Assembly: GCF_003947435.1 (NCBI RefSeq)
Contig: NZ_RCOS01000099.1
Span: forward strand, 1 to 43,363
Origin: Candidatus Methanodesulfokora washburnensis
GTDB taxonomy: Archaea > Korarchaeota > Korarchaeia > Korarchaeales > Korarchaeaceae
Reading direction: 5' to 3'
DNA: 43,363 bases
Below are positions 24,617-35,293 of the stretch, piece by piece; within the stretch, counting starts at the first letter, position 1; every line of letters starts with the position of its first letter. The position numbers and the translations under genes are program-made. The notes beneath the pieces were generated by a model, which searched no databases, was not told the DNA's origin, and worked only from the letters and a program-made list of their open reading frames with translations.

Positions 24617-25898
24617 GGGTTCTTCCGGTGAAGTAAAGCTTACTAGATCATTTGGCAAACTGGGATACACAATACCCGGTAGAACAGAGGTTATAGTCAT
24701 GTGGAAAGAGCTGACTGAGTCTATAAGGGACAGAAGGACAATGATAAATGTGTTTCTTCTGCCAGCTATACTGATGCCCATAACAATGGCAGTTCCGTTG
24801 TTCATGATGAGCCCCAAGACAAGCCCTCCTTCTATAGTAATAGTAAACTTAGATCCGATGGCTCAAGATTTGGTAAAAAATTTGACAAAAGCATTAGCTA
24901 AATCTGTTGTGGAGAATAAGGAGATCAATATAAGCGAGGTCATGGCAAAAGGATCAGCCGATCTAGTAGTTTTCATACCCAGAGATTTCTCTGAGAGACT
25001 GTCTGCCGGGAAGAGTGCAACACTAATCTATTACTTTGATCCATATAACATGAAGTACAGCATGGCGATCAGCGTGATATCGAATGTCATCGAGAGCTAT
25101 AGCAGAAATATATTGTATCAAAGGCTTAAGCAGATCAATATGAGCCTCGAATACGTTGAACCGATAAAAACCGAGATGAAAGAAGTTGTTCCAAAGGGAA
25201 TCACTGTTAGTCCAGCAAGCGTCTTCTCAGCTATGCTATTGCCGATTTTCATAGGAATAATAGCGATATCCGGAGCTAGTTCTTTCGCTCTAGATATGAT
25301 AGCAGGAGAAAGAGAGAGGAAAACTCTAGAGGCTCTTCTATCAAATCCCGTTGGCGGTTTCTCAGTTCTCATGGGAAAGTACTTGGCAATGGCAATGATA
25401 GCACTTTTAAGTGCTGTGACCATGATACTATCCCTCGGAGTGAGCCTAGTTCTTATGGTGGCCTTTATCCCATTCTATCCCTCTGAATCCATGAACTTCA
25501 GCCTCAAAGATATGTTTCCTGGGATAGGCTATAATCCTATGGCTGTGGTAGCAGGGATAATAGTGGCAGTGATATTATCAGCTCTGACAGGCAATGCTTT
25601 GATAACAATCGGCGCTTCCTTTGCAAGAAGCTTTAAGGAAGCTCAACAATATGTGGGTTTCATAACAATGGGCCTTATAATACCAATAATAGCTATTCCG
25701 TACATGAGCCCGTCGATGATGGGAGCTCTTAGATTTGTGCCTGTAGCTAATTTGATAGTTTTTTCTAGGGACATAATGCTGAATCCTGGCGATTTCCTGC
25801 CAATAGTGGAAAGTCTTCTGCTTTCAGTGGCATATCTTGTACTCTTCATGTGGATAAGCTCCAAGATGTTTTCAAGAGAGACTATATCCTCTTCGTAA
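24600..25898 (+). CDS. ABC-2 type permease (NatB-like)
   Basis: About 432 aa, with one N-terminal transmembrane segment (INVFLLPAILMPITMAVPLF), a large extracytoplasmic domain, and a cluster of about five C-terminal membrane segments. The cytoplasmic DMIAGERERKTLEALLSNPV motif is diagnostic of ABC-2 permeases of the NatB group. The start at 24600 is preceded by GAGG; ATG 24594 is an alternative. It overlaps the ATPase gene by about 17 bases. The exported substrate is unknown; the divergent CARDB-like surface protein is a possible partner. Confidence 0.87.
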   Translation: MWRLFKGSSGEVKLTRSFGKLGYTIPGRTEVIVMWKELTESIRDRRTMINVFLLPAILMPITMAVPLFMMSPKTSPPSIVIVNLDPMAQDLVKNLTKALAKSVVENKEINISEVMAKGSADLVVFIPRDFSERLSAGKSATLIYYFDPYNMKYSMAISVISNVIESYSRNILYQRLKQINMSLEYVEPIKTEMKEVVPKGITVSPASVFSAMLLPIFIGIIAISGASSFALDMIAGERERKTLEALLSNPVGGFSVLMGKYLAMAMIALLSAVTMILSLGVSLVLMVAFIPFYPSESMNFSLKDMFPGIGYNPMAVVAGIIVAVILSALTGNALITIGASFARSFKEAQQYVGFITMGLIIPIIAIPYMSPSMMGALRFVPVANLIVFSRDIMLNPGDFLPIVESLLLSVAYLVLFMWISSKMFSRETISSS

Positions 25899-25918
25899 AA
25901 ATCTTTAATTTGACGGGT

Positions 25919-26839
25919 ATGGATAGACTGGGTGATCCATTGAAAGTGACTGCTTGTGATGGAAGTGCTGGGGAGGGAGTAATAGGGGATATAGGAACAA
26001 AAAATGCCTTGATAGTTCATAAAGAGAAATTGGCTCCTCAAATTAACTTGTTCGAAATAAGGGCTCCAGCTATAGCAAAAAATGCTAAGCCTGGGCAATT
26101 TGTCGTGATAAGGCTTCATGAGAGGGGAGAAAGAATACCCCTGACAATAGCAGACGTGGATCCCATCAGAGGGACTATAACAATAGTGGCTCAGGAAGTG
26201 GGAAAGACTACTCATGAGCTGGGGCTATATGGAGTTGGTCAGCGAATACTCGATATCCTAGGACCTCTGGGAAATCCCAGCCACATAGATCATTTTGGCA
26301 CTGTCGTTATGGTGGGGGGAGGAGTTGGTGTTGCCGAGATATATCCTGTTGCAAAAGCTATGAAGGAAAAAGGAAATAAGGTGATATCAATACTTGGATT
26401 TAGAAGCAAGGACTTGGTATTCTGGGAGGAAAAGCTTAGAAAAGTCAGTGATGAAGTGATAGTAACTACAAACGATGGGAGCTATGGGATGAAGGGATTC
26501 ACTACGGATGCACTAAGGAAGCTCATCGAAGACGGAAGAAAGCTGGATCTAGTTCATGCAGTCGGTCCAATGATAATGATGAAGCTCATAGCGGAGTTAA
26601 CTAAACCCCATGGAATAAAAACAGTGGTAAGCCTAAATCCAATAATGCTTGATGGCACGGGAATGTGTGGTGTCTGCAGGGTCTCAATAAGTGGAAAGAT
26701 AAGGTTTGCATGCGTTGATGGTCCAGAATTCGATGCTCATCAGGTGGATTTTGATGAGCTTCTCAGAAGGCTGGACTACTATAAGGATCTAGAGGCGATT
26801 TCATTCGAGAAATGGAAAAGGGAGAGGGGGATGATATAA
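25919..26839 (+). CDS. NfnA/SudB-type ferredoxin-NAD(P) reductase subunit
   Basis: The small subunit of an iron-sulfur flavoenzyme that moves electrons between NAD(P)H and ferredoxin (Nfn) or sulfur (sulfide dehydrogenase). About 306 aa: an FAD-binding barrel (KPGQFVVIRLHERGERIPLTIAD), a nucleotide-binding domain (VMVGGGVGVAEIYPVAKA) and a C-terminal 2Fe-2S region (GMCGVCRVS...RFACVDGPEFDAHQVDF). The longer frame from 25850 overlaps the permease and is rejected. The N-terminus is still about 25 residues longer than usual. It is followed directly by the large subunit. Confidence 0.87.
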   Translation: MDRLGDPLKVTACDGSAGEGVIGDIGTKNALIVHKEKLAPQINLFEIRAPAIAKNAKPGQFVVIRLHERGERIPLTIADVDPIRGTITIVAQEVGKTTHELGLYGVGQRILDILGPLGNPSHIDHFGTVVMVGGGVGVAEIYPVAKAMKEKGNKVISILGFRSKDLVFWEEKLRKVSDEVIVTTNDGSYGMKGFTTDALRKLIEDGRKLDLVHAVGPMIMMKLIAELTKPHGIKTVVSLNPIMLDGTGMCGVCRVSISGKIRFACVDGPEFDAHQVDFDELLRRLDYYKDLEAISFEKWKRERGMI

Positions 26840-28246
<1,407 letters not shown>

Positions 28247-28301
28247 GTTCCTTCATATAACCAGAAATTAGTTTATTAAGTAGGCTTTATAGTGATAGCC
28301 G

Positions 28302-30056
28302 ATGAGCGATATAGAGAGAAATAGGATCGAAGAGCTTGCCATGAAATATGCTGTTCAAAATGCTATGAAGTACGGAAAGGCTAGAGTGGAACCTGTTATG
28401 GCTAAAATAATGGCAGAATTGCCTGAATATAAAGGCAAGGCGTCTGAGATAAAGAGAATAGTCGAGCAGATTGTGGAAAGAGTAAATAATATGGAGAAAA
28501 GCGATCTAGAGGATATAATCTCAAAGCTAGGAGTTACCTTGGAGAGGAAAAAGCCAGAGGGGGAGAGAAAATGGCCAGAGCTTAAGAATGCTCAGCTTGG
28601 GTTAGTGGTAACAAGAGTTGCCCCGGAACCGAATGGGTACCCTACTTTAGGTCATGCAAAGGGACTTCTCGTGCCATTTATATATGCTAGAATCTACAAA
28701 GGAAAATTCCTCCTGAGGTTTGAGGACACAAATCCAAGAGTTGAGAGAAAGGAGTTCTATGATGCGATAAGAGAGGAATTCAAGGCGATACTTGAGGGAG
28801 CTGAAAGAGAATTAGGTCTTTCCCCAGGAATCTGGGATGAGGAGATAATAGAGTCAAATTATCTGCTCCATATGTATTCATTGGCTGAAAAACTGATAGA
28901 ACAAGGAGATGCTTATGTATGCACTTGCGATGCGAGAAAAGTGAGAAAGCTCAGGGCTGAAGGAATAGAATGCGAACACAGGAGGAATTCCATCGAGAGG
29001 AACATGGAGTTATGGCATGAAATGATAAACGGAGGCATACCAGAAGGGGAGGCACATCTTAGGCTGAAGACTGACATGAACCATCCTAATCGTACCATGA
29101 GGGATCCGGGGATCTTCAGGATAGTGGAAGCAGAGCATCCTATACAGGGAAAGAAGTACAGAGTCTATCCCACATATGACTTCTCCATAAGTGTCATGGA
29201 TTCTCTGACAGGAGTTACTCATGCCTTCAGAAGCAAGGAGTTTGAGCCTCATGTGGAGGTTCAGAGAACTATCTTGGAAAAATTGAATCTGAGGAAGTAC
29301 GAGATGATACAATTTGGAAGGGTTACTGTAGAGGGAGTTCCCCTATCTAAGAGGTATATAAGGCCTTTGATAGAGTCGGGAATACTTCAGGGATGGGATG
29401 ATCCCAGAATTCCGACTTTAAGAGGCCTATTTAGAAGAGGAATAACTCCAGAAGCGATATCCAGATTCTTCTACGATCTAGGCCCAAGCAAGGTGGATTC
29501 TACCATATCAATGGATGCTATAGCTGCTTATAACAGGAAGATACTGGATCCGATAGTTCCAAGGTATATGTTCGTTCCTGATCCTGTAAGAGCAGTTATA
29601 GAAAACTTTCCTGAAGGGCTTAAGGCGAAAGTCCAAGTGCATCCAAGCAGGCAGGATATGGGGTACAGGGAAATAGAGATTTCCGTGAAAAAGGGGATAG
29701 CTACACTGTACATATCCAGTGAGGACAAGAAAGTGCTAAAAGAAGGCGACACGATAAGGCTGAGGGGTCTCTCAACAGCAACCGTTAGAAGTATAATGCC
29801 CGATGAAATCTCCCTCAAGCACATATCTGAGAGGAAGGAATCCGAAAAGGTGATCCAGTGGGTTCCAGCAGATCAAGCAGTTCCGGTTAAAGTGATAAAA
29901 CCCCTATCTCCTTACTCCATATCAATAGTGGGAGGATTTGGGGAGCCTGCTATGAAGGAACTGAGGCCCGGTGATAGAATACAGCTGATAAGATATGGCT
30001 TCGCTAGGGTGGACTCGCTGGATAGAACTATAAACTTAATATTCTCTCATGAATGA
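28302..30056 (+). CDS. gltX: glutamyl-tRNA synthetase (archaeal type)
   Basis: The 584 aa class I synthetase charges tRNA-Glu and, as typical in archaea without GlnRS, makes Glu-tRNA used for other routes. The archaeal N-terminal extension precedes APEPNGYPTLGHAKG (HIGH-equivalent, about 108-121). The KMSKS-equivalent is VPLSKRYI. Beta-barrel anticodon-binding domains of the GlnRS-like type (KVQVHPSRQDMGYREIEI) form the C-terminus, unlike bacterial GluRS. A TATA-like tttatta centred about 27 bases before ATG 28302 implies a leaderless transcript. Confidence 0.95.
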   Translation: MSDIERNRIEELAMKYAVQNAMKYGKARVEPVMAKIMAELPEYKGKASEIKRIVEQIVERVNNMEKSDLEDIISKLGVTLERKKPEGERKWPELKNAQLGLVVTRVAPEPNGYPTLGHAKGLLVPFIYARIYKGKFLLRFEDTNPRVERKEFYDAIREEFKAILEGAERELGLSPGIWDEEIIESNYLLHMYSLAEKLIEQGDAYVCTCDARKVRKLRAEGIECEHRRNSIERNMELWHEMINGGIPEGEAHLRLKTDMNHPNRTMRDPGIFRIVEAEHPIQGKKYRVYPTYDFSISVMDSLTGVTHAFRSKEFEPHVEVQRTILEKLNLRKYEMIQFGRVTVEGVPLSKRYIRPLIESGILQGWDDPRIPTLRGLFRRGITPEAISRFFYDLGPSKVDSTISMDAIAAYNRKILDPIVPRYMFVPDPVRAVIENFPEGLKAKVQVHPSRQDMGYREIEISVKKGIATLYISSEDKKVLKEGDTIRLRGLSTATVRSIMPDEISLKHISERKESEKVIQWVPADQAVPVKVIKPLSPYSISIVGGFGEPAMKELRPGDRIQLIRYGFARVDSLDRTINLIFSHE

Positions 30057-30131
30057 TATAAATTTATTAATTTAATATGGCTCTGTATTTTCAGGAGGCA
30101 AATTTATAACTGCTTTAGGAGGAAACTTCTG

Positions 30132-32732
30132 ATGCGCAGGGAAATCGCGATACTTCTCATAATGATCCTCTTTCTGCAGTATACTGATGTTATTGCAGTT
30201 GACAGCAATGTTACTGTAGTAAAACTGGGAATTTCTCCGGATAACGTGAAATCAACCCCATCTCCTCTAATACTATCGGATGGAGTGGTTGTGGCGATCA
30301 ACAACCTTCTGAAAAAGATATGCTTTGATGGGAGGGAGATCTGGACCTCCTCCATACCGTACAGGGTAAAGTTTCTTCTGGAGACAGATTCGTCTTTGCT
30401 AGTGTTTTCAGAAGGAGGATCCCTCTACTTAGTTGATGCGGTCAATGGCAATGTTCTAGACTCCATTTCACTGGGAGGTGAGGTATCTACACAGCCGATA
30501 ATAAGCAGTGGAATGATATATGTTCCATTAAGCTCAGGAAATCTGATTACTTTGAACTTGCTTAGTCTTAGGAGAGCGTGGAGCATCAAATTGGACTCTG
30601 TACCTAGGTTGCTGACCTCATTTTCAGGAGGTGTTGCTGTTGCGACTAGCAAGAACACCTATCTGATATTTTCAAGCAGTTATATCATTCCAATAAATAT
30701 AGCTCTCATGAACATTGGCTCCGTTGCCGGAAAGGTTGTTGGAATAACTGACAGCAGGGATGTTGTGCTGATAGACAAGGATGGATCCATCAAGGTTCTT
30801 ACAAGTATAAAATCGGGTTTCATTCCAGCTGGACAACTTGTGTCCGCAGGGAATAATGTGTATATTCTGACTGGAGGTGGCAGTTTTATTAGAATAAATG
30901 TGGTTGATGGATCCATCTCATCTGAGATGCTGGATATGTGGCCTCTTTGCCAACCTCTTATATCCGAGGGTGCAATAGTAGCACTTGGATCAAACAGTAT
31001 TATAATTAAAAATATATTTGGAACAACTATATATAAGGAGAGCATAGGAGGCTTATCCAGCGTGGCCTCTTTCAGGGGATTTTCCGAATCAGGAGAGGCC
31101 TATTTGGCTAGTATATCCAGCTCAGGCGATCTGATAATAGATAAAATAGACCTTCTTTTGTTTTTTGGAGAGAAATATGTGAAGGACAGGGTTGTTAACA
31201 TATACGGGGATATATGCCTTCTGACGAATTCGGAGAAAAGGGTGTCGCTATATATGCTTGATAACAGCACAGGTAGTATGAAGATATCCGAAATTGCTGT
31301 AATATCGCCCGGATTTTGTAAATCAATTTCAATTTCTGCATCCGTTCCAGAAAACTGGACATATCTGATTGCCGGCTTTGTGATAGATGGCCATAAGCTT
31401 TCTCCTATAATATCAGCTAAATATCAGCCTCAAGTAGTGACTGCTGGGGAGATAAAGCTGAAGATGCCAGACAGCGTATCAATTCCGCTCGGAGGCACGG
31501 AAAACATAAGCCTAGTCATAAATAACACGATGGACACAGAGGAGTTTGATCTGTCAGCGGAAGCAGAGGGTGTGGTTCTTTCATTTCCTAACAAAATAAA
31601 GATAGAAAAGAATAAATTAACAGAAGTTTATATTAAAATACTTGGCAAACAAGAGGGAGGCTCTGTTCTGCATGTGAAGATACTGTCAAAAGGAGAGGTG
31701 TTAGCTGAGGGAAAAACTCAGCTTAAGATAGTTCCCGTAAAAGTTTTGGATAACTTAAATGTAGTTCAGAGAGATAATAATTTCTTCCTACTCGCCAATC
31801 TCACAAATAGAATCGGCGACAAAATAAACATGGTTCTCGAAATATACTTGGATGGGATCAAGGTAAATCAGACAAATATCTACTTTGCAAATAAGGGAGA
31901 GTCGAAGGGATTTGCAATGCCCGTAAAATTGGCTCAGGGAAATCACTCTCTTAGTGCAGTAGTTTCTGCAGATGGAATAGTAATAGATAGGGTCTCTCGT
32001 GGCATACAGATTGGTCTGGGCACTCAAACAAGCAAAGTTTCTCTGGCAAACATTCCTTATTTGCTTGCTGCTTTCATCATAGCGTTAGCCAGCATAGGGG
32101 GTCTTCTAGTCTATAGAAGAAGGAAAAAACCAGCTTATGCAGCTAGACTACCTCCAAAACCTCCTGCTACTGTCCCATCTTTGGAGAAAATTGAGACAGA
32201 AGTTCCTGAAGCAGAGAGATTGCCGGAGGTTGCACTAGAAAAACCAGAGGAAGAAAAACCAAGGGAGCTTATGAGGCCTGAAGTTAACATAGAGGAGATA
32301 AAAGACAGAATAGGGGGAGTGAAAAGCGAGTTGTTGGATGTAAAGTCACTAAATGAGAGCATAGAAGGAGAAGTAGGAGAGGAGGTATTTCACGATGAGA
32401 TATCCGAGCTGGAGGAGAGGATATCTGAGGTTGAGGGACTTCTCTCATCCAACAGATTAGATGAAGCAGCAAACGAGATAGACAAGTTAGCGGAGACCGT
32501 ATCTTCGCTGAAAAAGAGGGTTATTGCAGCTAGACAGGTCTTAATAAACAACTGGGACGTTGTGGAGAAGAGAATAGACATAATGCTGAGAATATGGGGC
32601 AGAGCTCCCTCATCGATGCTCACAATGGTTCCTCCAGAGCTCAGGATGGTAGCCCTTAAGATGTACGCCAAAAAGAGAGGGGATGTGGAGATAGTTGGGG
32701 ATGAGATAAGAAAGAAGGAATCAGCTGAATGA
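30132..32732 (+). CDS. large membrane protein: beta-propeller ectodomain plus cytoplasmic coiled coil
   Basis: The 866 aa protein has a signal peptide (AILLIMILFLQYTDVIA) and an N-terminal repeat region resembling PQQ-type beta-propeller blades (GGSLYLVDAVNGNVLDSISL, then SSGNLITLNLLSLRRAWSI), about residues 25-400. CARDB/NEW3-like domains follow to about 630, with many N-x-S/T sequons. One transmembrane helix (about 640-662, LLAAFIIALASIGGLLVY) leads to a roughly 200-residue cytoplasmic tail: a Pro/Glu-rich linker, a coiled coil (about 750-800) and an end domain (MVPPELRMVALKMYAKKRG). AGGAGG precedes the start. It looks like a surface receptor or scaffold linked to the inside; the function is unknown. 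Confidence 0.65.
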   Translation: MRREIAILLIMILFLQYTDVIAVDSNVTVVKLGISPDNVKSTPSPLILSDGVVVAINNLLKKICFDGREIWTSSIPYRVKFLLETDSSLLVFSEGGSLYLVDAVNGNVLDSISLGGEVSTQPIISSGMIYVPLSSGNLITLNLLSLRRAWSIKLDSVPRLLTSFSGGVAVATSKNTYLIFSSSYIIPINIALMNIGSVAGKVVGITDSRDVVLIDKDGSIKVLTSIKSGFIPAGQLVSAGNNVYILTGGGSFIRINVVDGSISSEMLDMWPLCQPLISEGAIVALGSNSIIIKNIFGTTIYKESIGGLSSVASFRGFSESGEAYLASISSSGDLIIDKIDLLLFFGEKYVKDRVVNIYGDICLLTNSEKRVSLYMLDNSTGSMKISEIAVISPGFCKSISISASVPENWTYLIAGFVIDGHKLSPIISAKYQPQVVTAGEIKLKMPDSVSIPLGGTENISLVINNTMDTEEFDLSAEAEGVVLSFPNKIKIEKNKLTEVYIKILGKQEGGSVLHVKILSKGEVLAEGKTQLKIVPVKVLDNLNVVQRDNNFFLLANLTNRIGDKINMVLEIYLDGIKVNQTNIYFANKGESKGFAMPVKLAQGNHSLSAVVSADGIVIDRVSRGIQIGLGTQTSKVSLANIPYLLAAFIIALASIGGLLVYRRRKKPAYAARLPPKPPATVPSLEKIETEVPEAERLPEVALEKPEEEKPRELMRPEVNIEEIKDRIGGVKSELLDVKSLNESIEGEVGEEVFHDEISELEERISEVEGLLSSNRLDEAANEIDKLAETVSSLKKRVIAARQVLINNWDVVEKRIDIMLRIWGRAPSSMLTMVPPELRMVALKMYAKKRGDVEIVGDEIRKKESAE

Positions 32733-32804
32733 GATAATTTCCGGTAAACATAATAAATTCTGCTATAAGCCTCTATGCAAAGGATTTTTCCTCGATTTCA
32801 TAAT

Positions 32805-33965
32805 CTACGTGCAATTCACGATAAAACCCTTGAGATATCCCGTCCATGGATGCTTTGGATCCACTGGATGATCGGGTGATTGGCCTAGCACTCCATCCAG
32901 CAGTTTAATACTCCTTCCGGATTTATCTCCAGCCTTGATCACTATTCCCTTTAGCTCTTCTTGAGATAAAAACTGGCTGCAACTAAAAGTGAATATAAAC
33001 CCCCCTTTCCTCACTATGTTCATTATTTTTGTGTTTAACGTTAAATAGGCCTTCTTTCCTGCATCTTTCCTGTCTATAGAAGGAATTAGGGCAGGAGGAT
33101 CTGCTATAACAACATCGTACTCTCCTCCTATCTTAAGTTCCTTTACATTTCTTTTTATGAAATTTATTTTAACCTTATTAAGCTCAGCATTTCTAACAAT
33201 TTCCTCCTCCGCATAATCGGATTCATCGACAGCAGTGACATTTGCACCCTCTACTGCTGCATGTAGGCCAAATCCTCCTGTATATGAGAAGAGATCCAGT
33301 ACGTTATCTCCCTTTGATATATATCTCCTCAAACTTATTCTGTTTATCCTCTGATCTATGAAGAACCCTGTTTTCTGCCCTTTTAAGACATCTACATGAA
33401 ATAAGACACCTTCTTCATCTATTATGGTGTCCGATGGACCTTCTCCAGCTATTTTTCCCTTCCATAATGGGAGGTCTATCTGTCTCCTAGTTCTGCTGTC
33501 GTTCCTTGCAAAAACAGCTCTAGCGCCCAACTTAATTAATATATTAGCTATATCCTTTATCCTTGCATCAAATCCGACAGATGTGCTAGTTATAGATGCT
33601 ATATCATTATAAAAATCAATTATGAGCCCTGGAAGGAGATCGCTTTCGCTGTGCACTAATCTGAAATAATTTCCAAGCTTCATCCTCTTTCTCATATCCA
33701 AGGCATTTTTCATCCTCTCATCTATAAGATCTAAGCTTATCCTATCCTTAAATGCCAACATTCTCACTCCCACGGATCCTATTTCCTCATAAAAGCCCTC
33801 TCCAAGGAATTCTCCATTCTCATCCTTCACTATGACAACATCTCCTCTTGATACCGGTCCGATGAGCTTTTTTATCATATTTAAGCCTATGTTAAATCTG
33901 CCTGAGAGGATAAGAGAGGTTCCTCTTTTGTCAACAATAACCTCTCCAGTCGGATGCCAGCTCAT
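32805..33965 (-). CDS. RlmI-like SAM-dependent methyltransferase
   Basis: Members methylate cytosine in 23S rRNA or related RNA. The 386 aa protein has an N-terminal PUA-like domain, then the diagnostic KGQKTGFFIDQR motif, the SAM-binding LDLFSYTGGFG, VTAVDESDYA, the catalytic DPPAL and the Cys-containing TFSCSQ. The layout is that of RlmI/YccW rather than the Trm5 or RsmB groups. It starts 10 bases after the proline dipeptidase stop, so the two are probably co-transcribed. The methylated position cannot be told from sequence. Confidence 0.85.
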   Translation of the reverse strand: MSWHPTGEVIVDKRGTSLILSGRFNIGLNMIKKLIGPVSRGDVVIVKDENGEFLGEGFYEEIGSVGVRMLAFKDRISLDLIDERMKNALDMRKRMKLGNYFRLVHSESDLLPGLIIDFYNDIASITSTSVGFDARIKDIANILIKLGARAVFARNDSRTRRQIDLPLWKGKIAGEGPSDTIIDEEGVLFHVDVLKGQKTGFFIDQRINRISLRRYISKGDNVLDLFSYTGGFGLHAAVEGANVTAVDESDYAEEEIVRNAELNKVKINFIKRNVKELKIGGEYDVVIADPPALIPSIDRKDAGKKAYLTLNTKIMNIVRKGGFIFTFSCSQFLSQEELKGIVIKAGDKSGRSIKLLDGVLGQSPDHPVDPKHPWTGYLKGFIVNCT

Positions 33966-33975
33966 GACTCAACCC

Positions 33976-35109
33976 TCAGTGTTGTTTCAGCTCAATCTCC
34001 TTGATCAGTCTTTTTGTCAATATTTCAGCTCCATCTGATCTCACTATCATGGTATCCTCTATTCTGATGCCACCCCATCCTTTTATGTAAACACCGGGCT
34101 CCACTGTCACAGCATAGCCGCTTTCTATCCTCTCCTTCACACCTACAAGAAGTCTAGGAGGCTCATGAACCTCCAAGCCTATTCCATGACCTGTGCTGTG
34201 GACGAAGTTCTCAAGCAATCCACTTTTGTTTAACACATCTCTAGCCTCTTTATCTGGATCCTCAGCATTTATCCCAGCCTTAATCTTCATTATGGCTTTT
34301 TCCTGACTTTCATAGACAGAATACCACATCTCTTCCAGTTTCCTCTCCGGTTTTCCCACTGTAAACGTTCTTGTCATATCGCTAGCGTACATGTGATAAC
34401 TCGATCCAAAGTCGATGAGCACGATATCTCCACTTTTTAACCTCCTCTCTGTTGGAATATGGTGGGCATTAAATGAATTCTCTCCAAAACAGACTATTGT
34501 GGGGAAAGCCGGACCATCTCCTCCAAGCCTTCTCATTTCTAACTCTATCCTACCTGCTATCTCTTTTTCTGTTGCTCCCGGCACTATCTCCGGGATTACA
34601 TTGTAAAAAGCATTCACAGATATATCAGCACTTCTTCTCATTGTTTCAATCTCTCTTTCGCTTTTAACGGCCCTAATCCTAAGAATTTCCTGACTTAAAT
34701 TCAGAACAGGAAGGCTTCTTCCTCCTCTTCTAAAGGTCCTCCTCAGTTCCTCTTCCTCTTTTTTGTTTCCATCAAAAGCAAGCTTTCTAGCTCTTATTCC
34801 TCTCTTTTTAATTTCTTCTTTTATCAAAAGGCTTATTTTCTTGTCTTCAACCCTGTCAAGACCGTAAAATGGCTTTACAGTGACTACCTCATACACAGCC
34901 TGCTCCTCAGCTATTTTATCCCCGAATGCATATCTAGCTATTAGAAAAGGTTCTTCGTCAATTGGCACTATTAATGCAGATGCTGTGTTTGTTCCGGAAA
35001 GATAGAACATATTTGCGCCCGATCTAATCACGCATAAATCCACTCTTTTGCTGTCCATCCACTTCTTAAGCTTGGATATCCTTGAGTCATACTCCTCCTT
35101 GGGGAACAT
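33976..35109 (-). CDS. pepQ: Xaa-Pro dipeptidase (M24 peptidase)
   Basis: The enzyme removes proline-containing dipeptides in the cytoplasm. The 377 aa protein has the creatinase-type N-terminal domain and a pita-bread catalytic domain with all five metal ligands: Asp in LIDFGSS, Asp in YASDMTRTF, His in STGHGIGLEVHEPP, Glu in VTVEPGVYI and Glu in IRIEDTMIV. It is close to archaeal prolidases; aminopeptidase P is less likely given the short N-terminus. The promoter region upstream carries CTGATAA/TTATCAG arms. Confidence 0.88.
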   Translation of the reverse strand: MFPKEEYDSRISKLKKWMDSKRVDLCVIRSGANMFYLSGTNTASALIVPIDEEPFLIARYAFGDKIAEEQAVYEVVTVKPFYGLDRVEDKKISLLIKEEIKKRGIRARKLAFDGNKKEEEELRRTFRRGGRSLPVLNLSQEILRIRAVKSEREIETMRRSADISVNAFYNVIPEIVPGATEKEIAGRIELEMRRLGGDGPAFPTIVCFGENSFNAHHIPTERRLKSGDIVLIDFGSSYHMYASDMTRTFTVGKPERKLEEMWYSVYESQEKAIMKIKAGINAEDPDKEARDVLNKSGLLENFVHSTGHGIGLEVHEPPRLLVGVKERIESGYAVTVEPGVYIKGWGGIRIEDTMIVRSDGAEILTKRLIKEIELKQH

Positions 35110-35123
35110 CTGCTATCATGTTG

Positions 35124-35154
35124 CTGATAATTGATAAACTCGACAGGTTATCAG
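35124..35154. promoter_or_regulatory. CTGATAA/TTATCAG inverted repeat in pepQ promoter
   Basis: CTGATAA (35124-35130) and TTATCAG (35148-35154) form an inverted repeat with a 17-base spacer enclosing the likely pepQ TATA stretch (minus strand gtttatca). A third TTATCAG lies near 35183. It could be a regulator site; chance cannot be excluded. Confidence 0.3.
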
Positions 35155-35293
35155 TGCTCAATATATTACTTATATATTTGTATTATCAGTAACTTTAAGC
35201 TTTTTTATTGGTGATATCCAGTTAGTGTACTCCTGTATGTGAGATAGGGTTCGTCGGCAGTTTCCAGATAGTTAACCTTTATATAATTCTTAT

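Noticed and set aside
25850-25918. Upstream start for the NfnA/SudB-type subunit
   Set aside because: It overlaps the permease coding region and adds residues not seen in the family; ATG 25919 is used.
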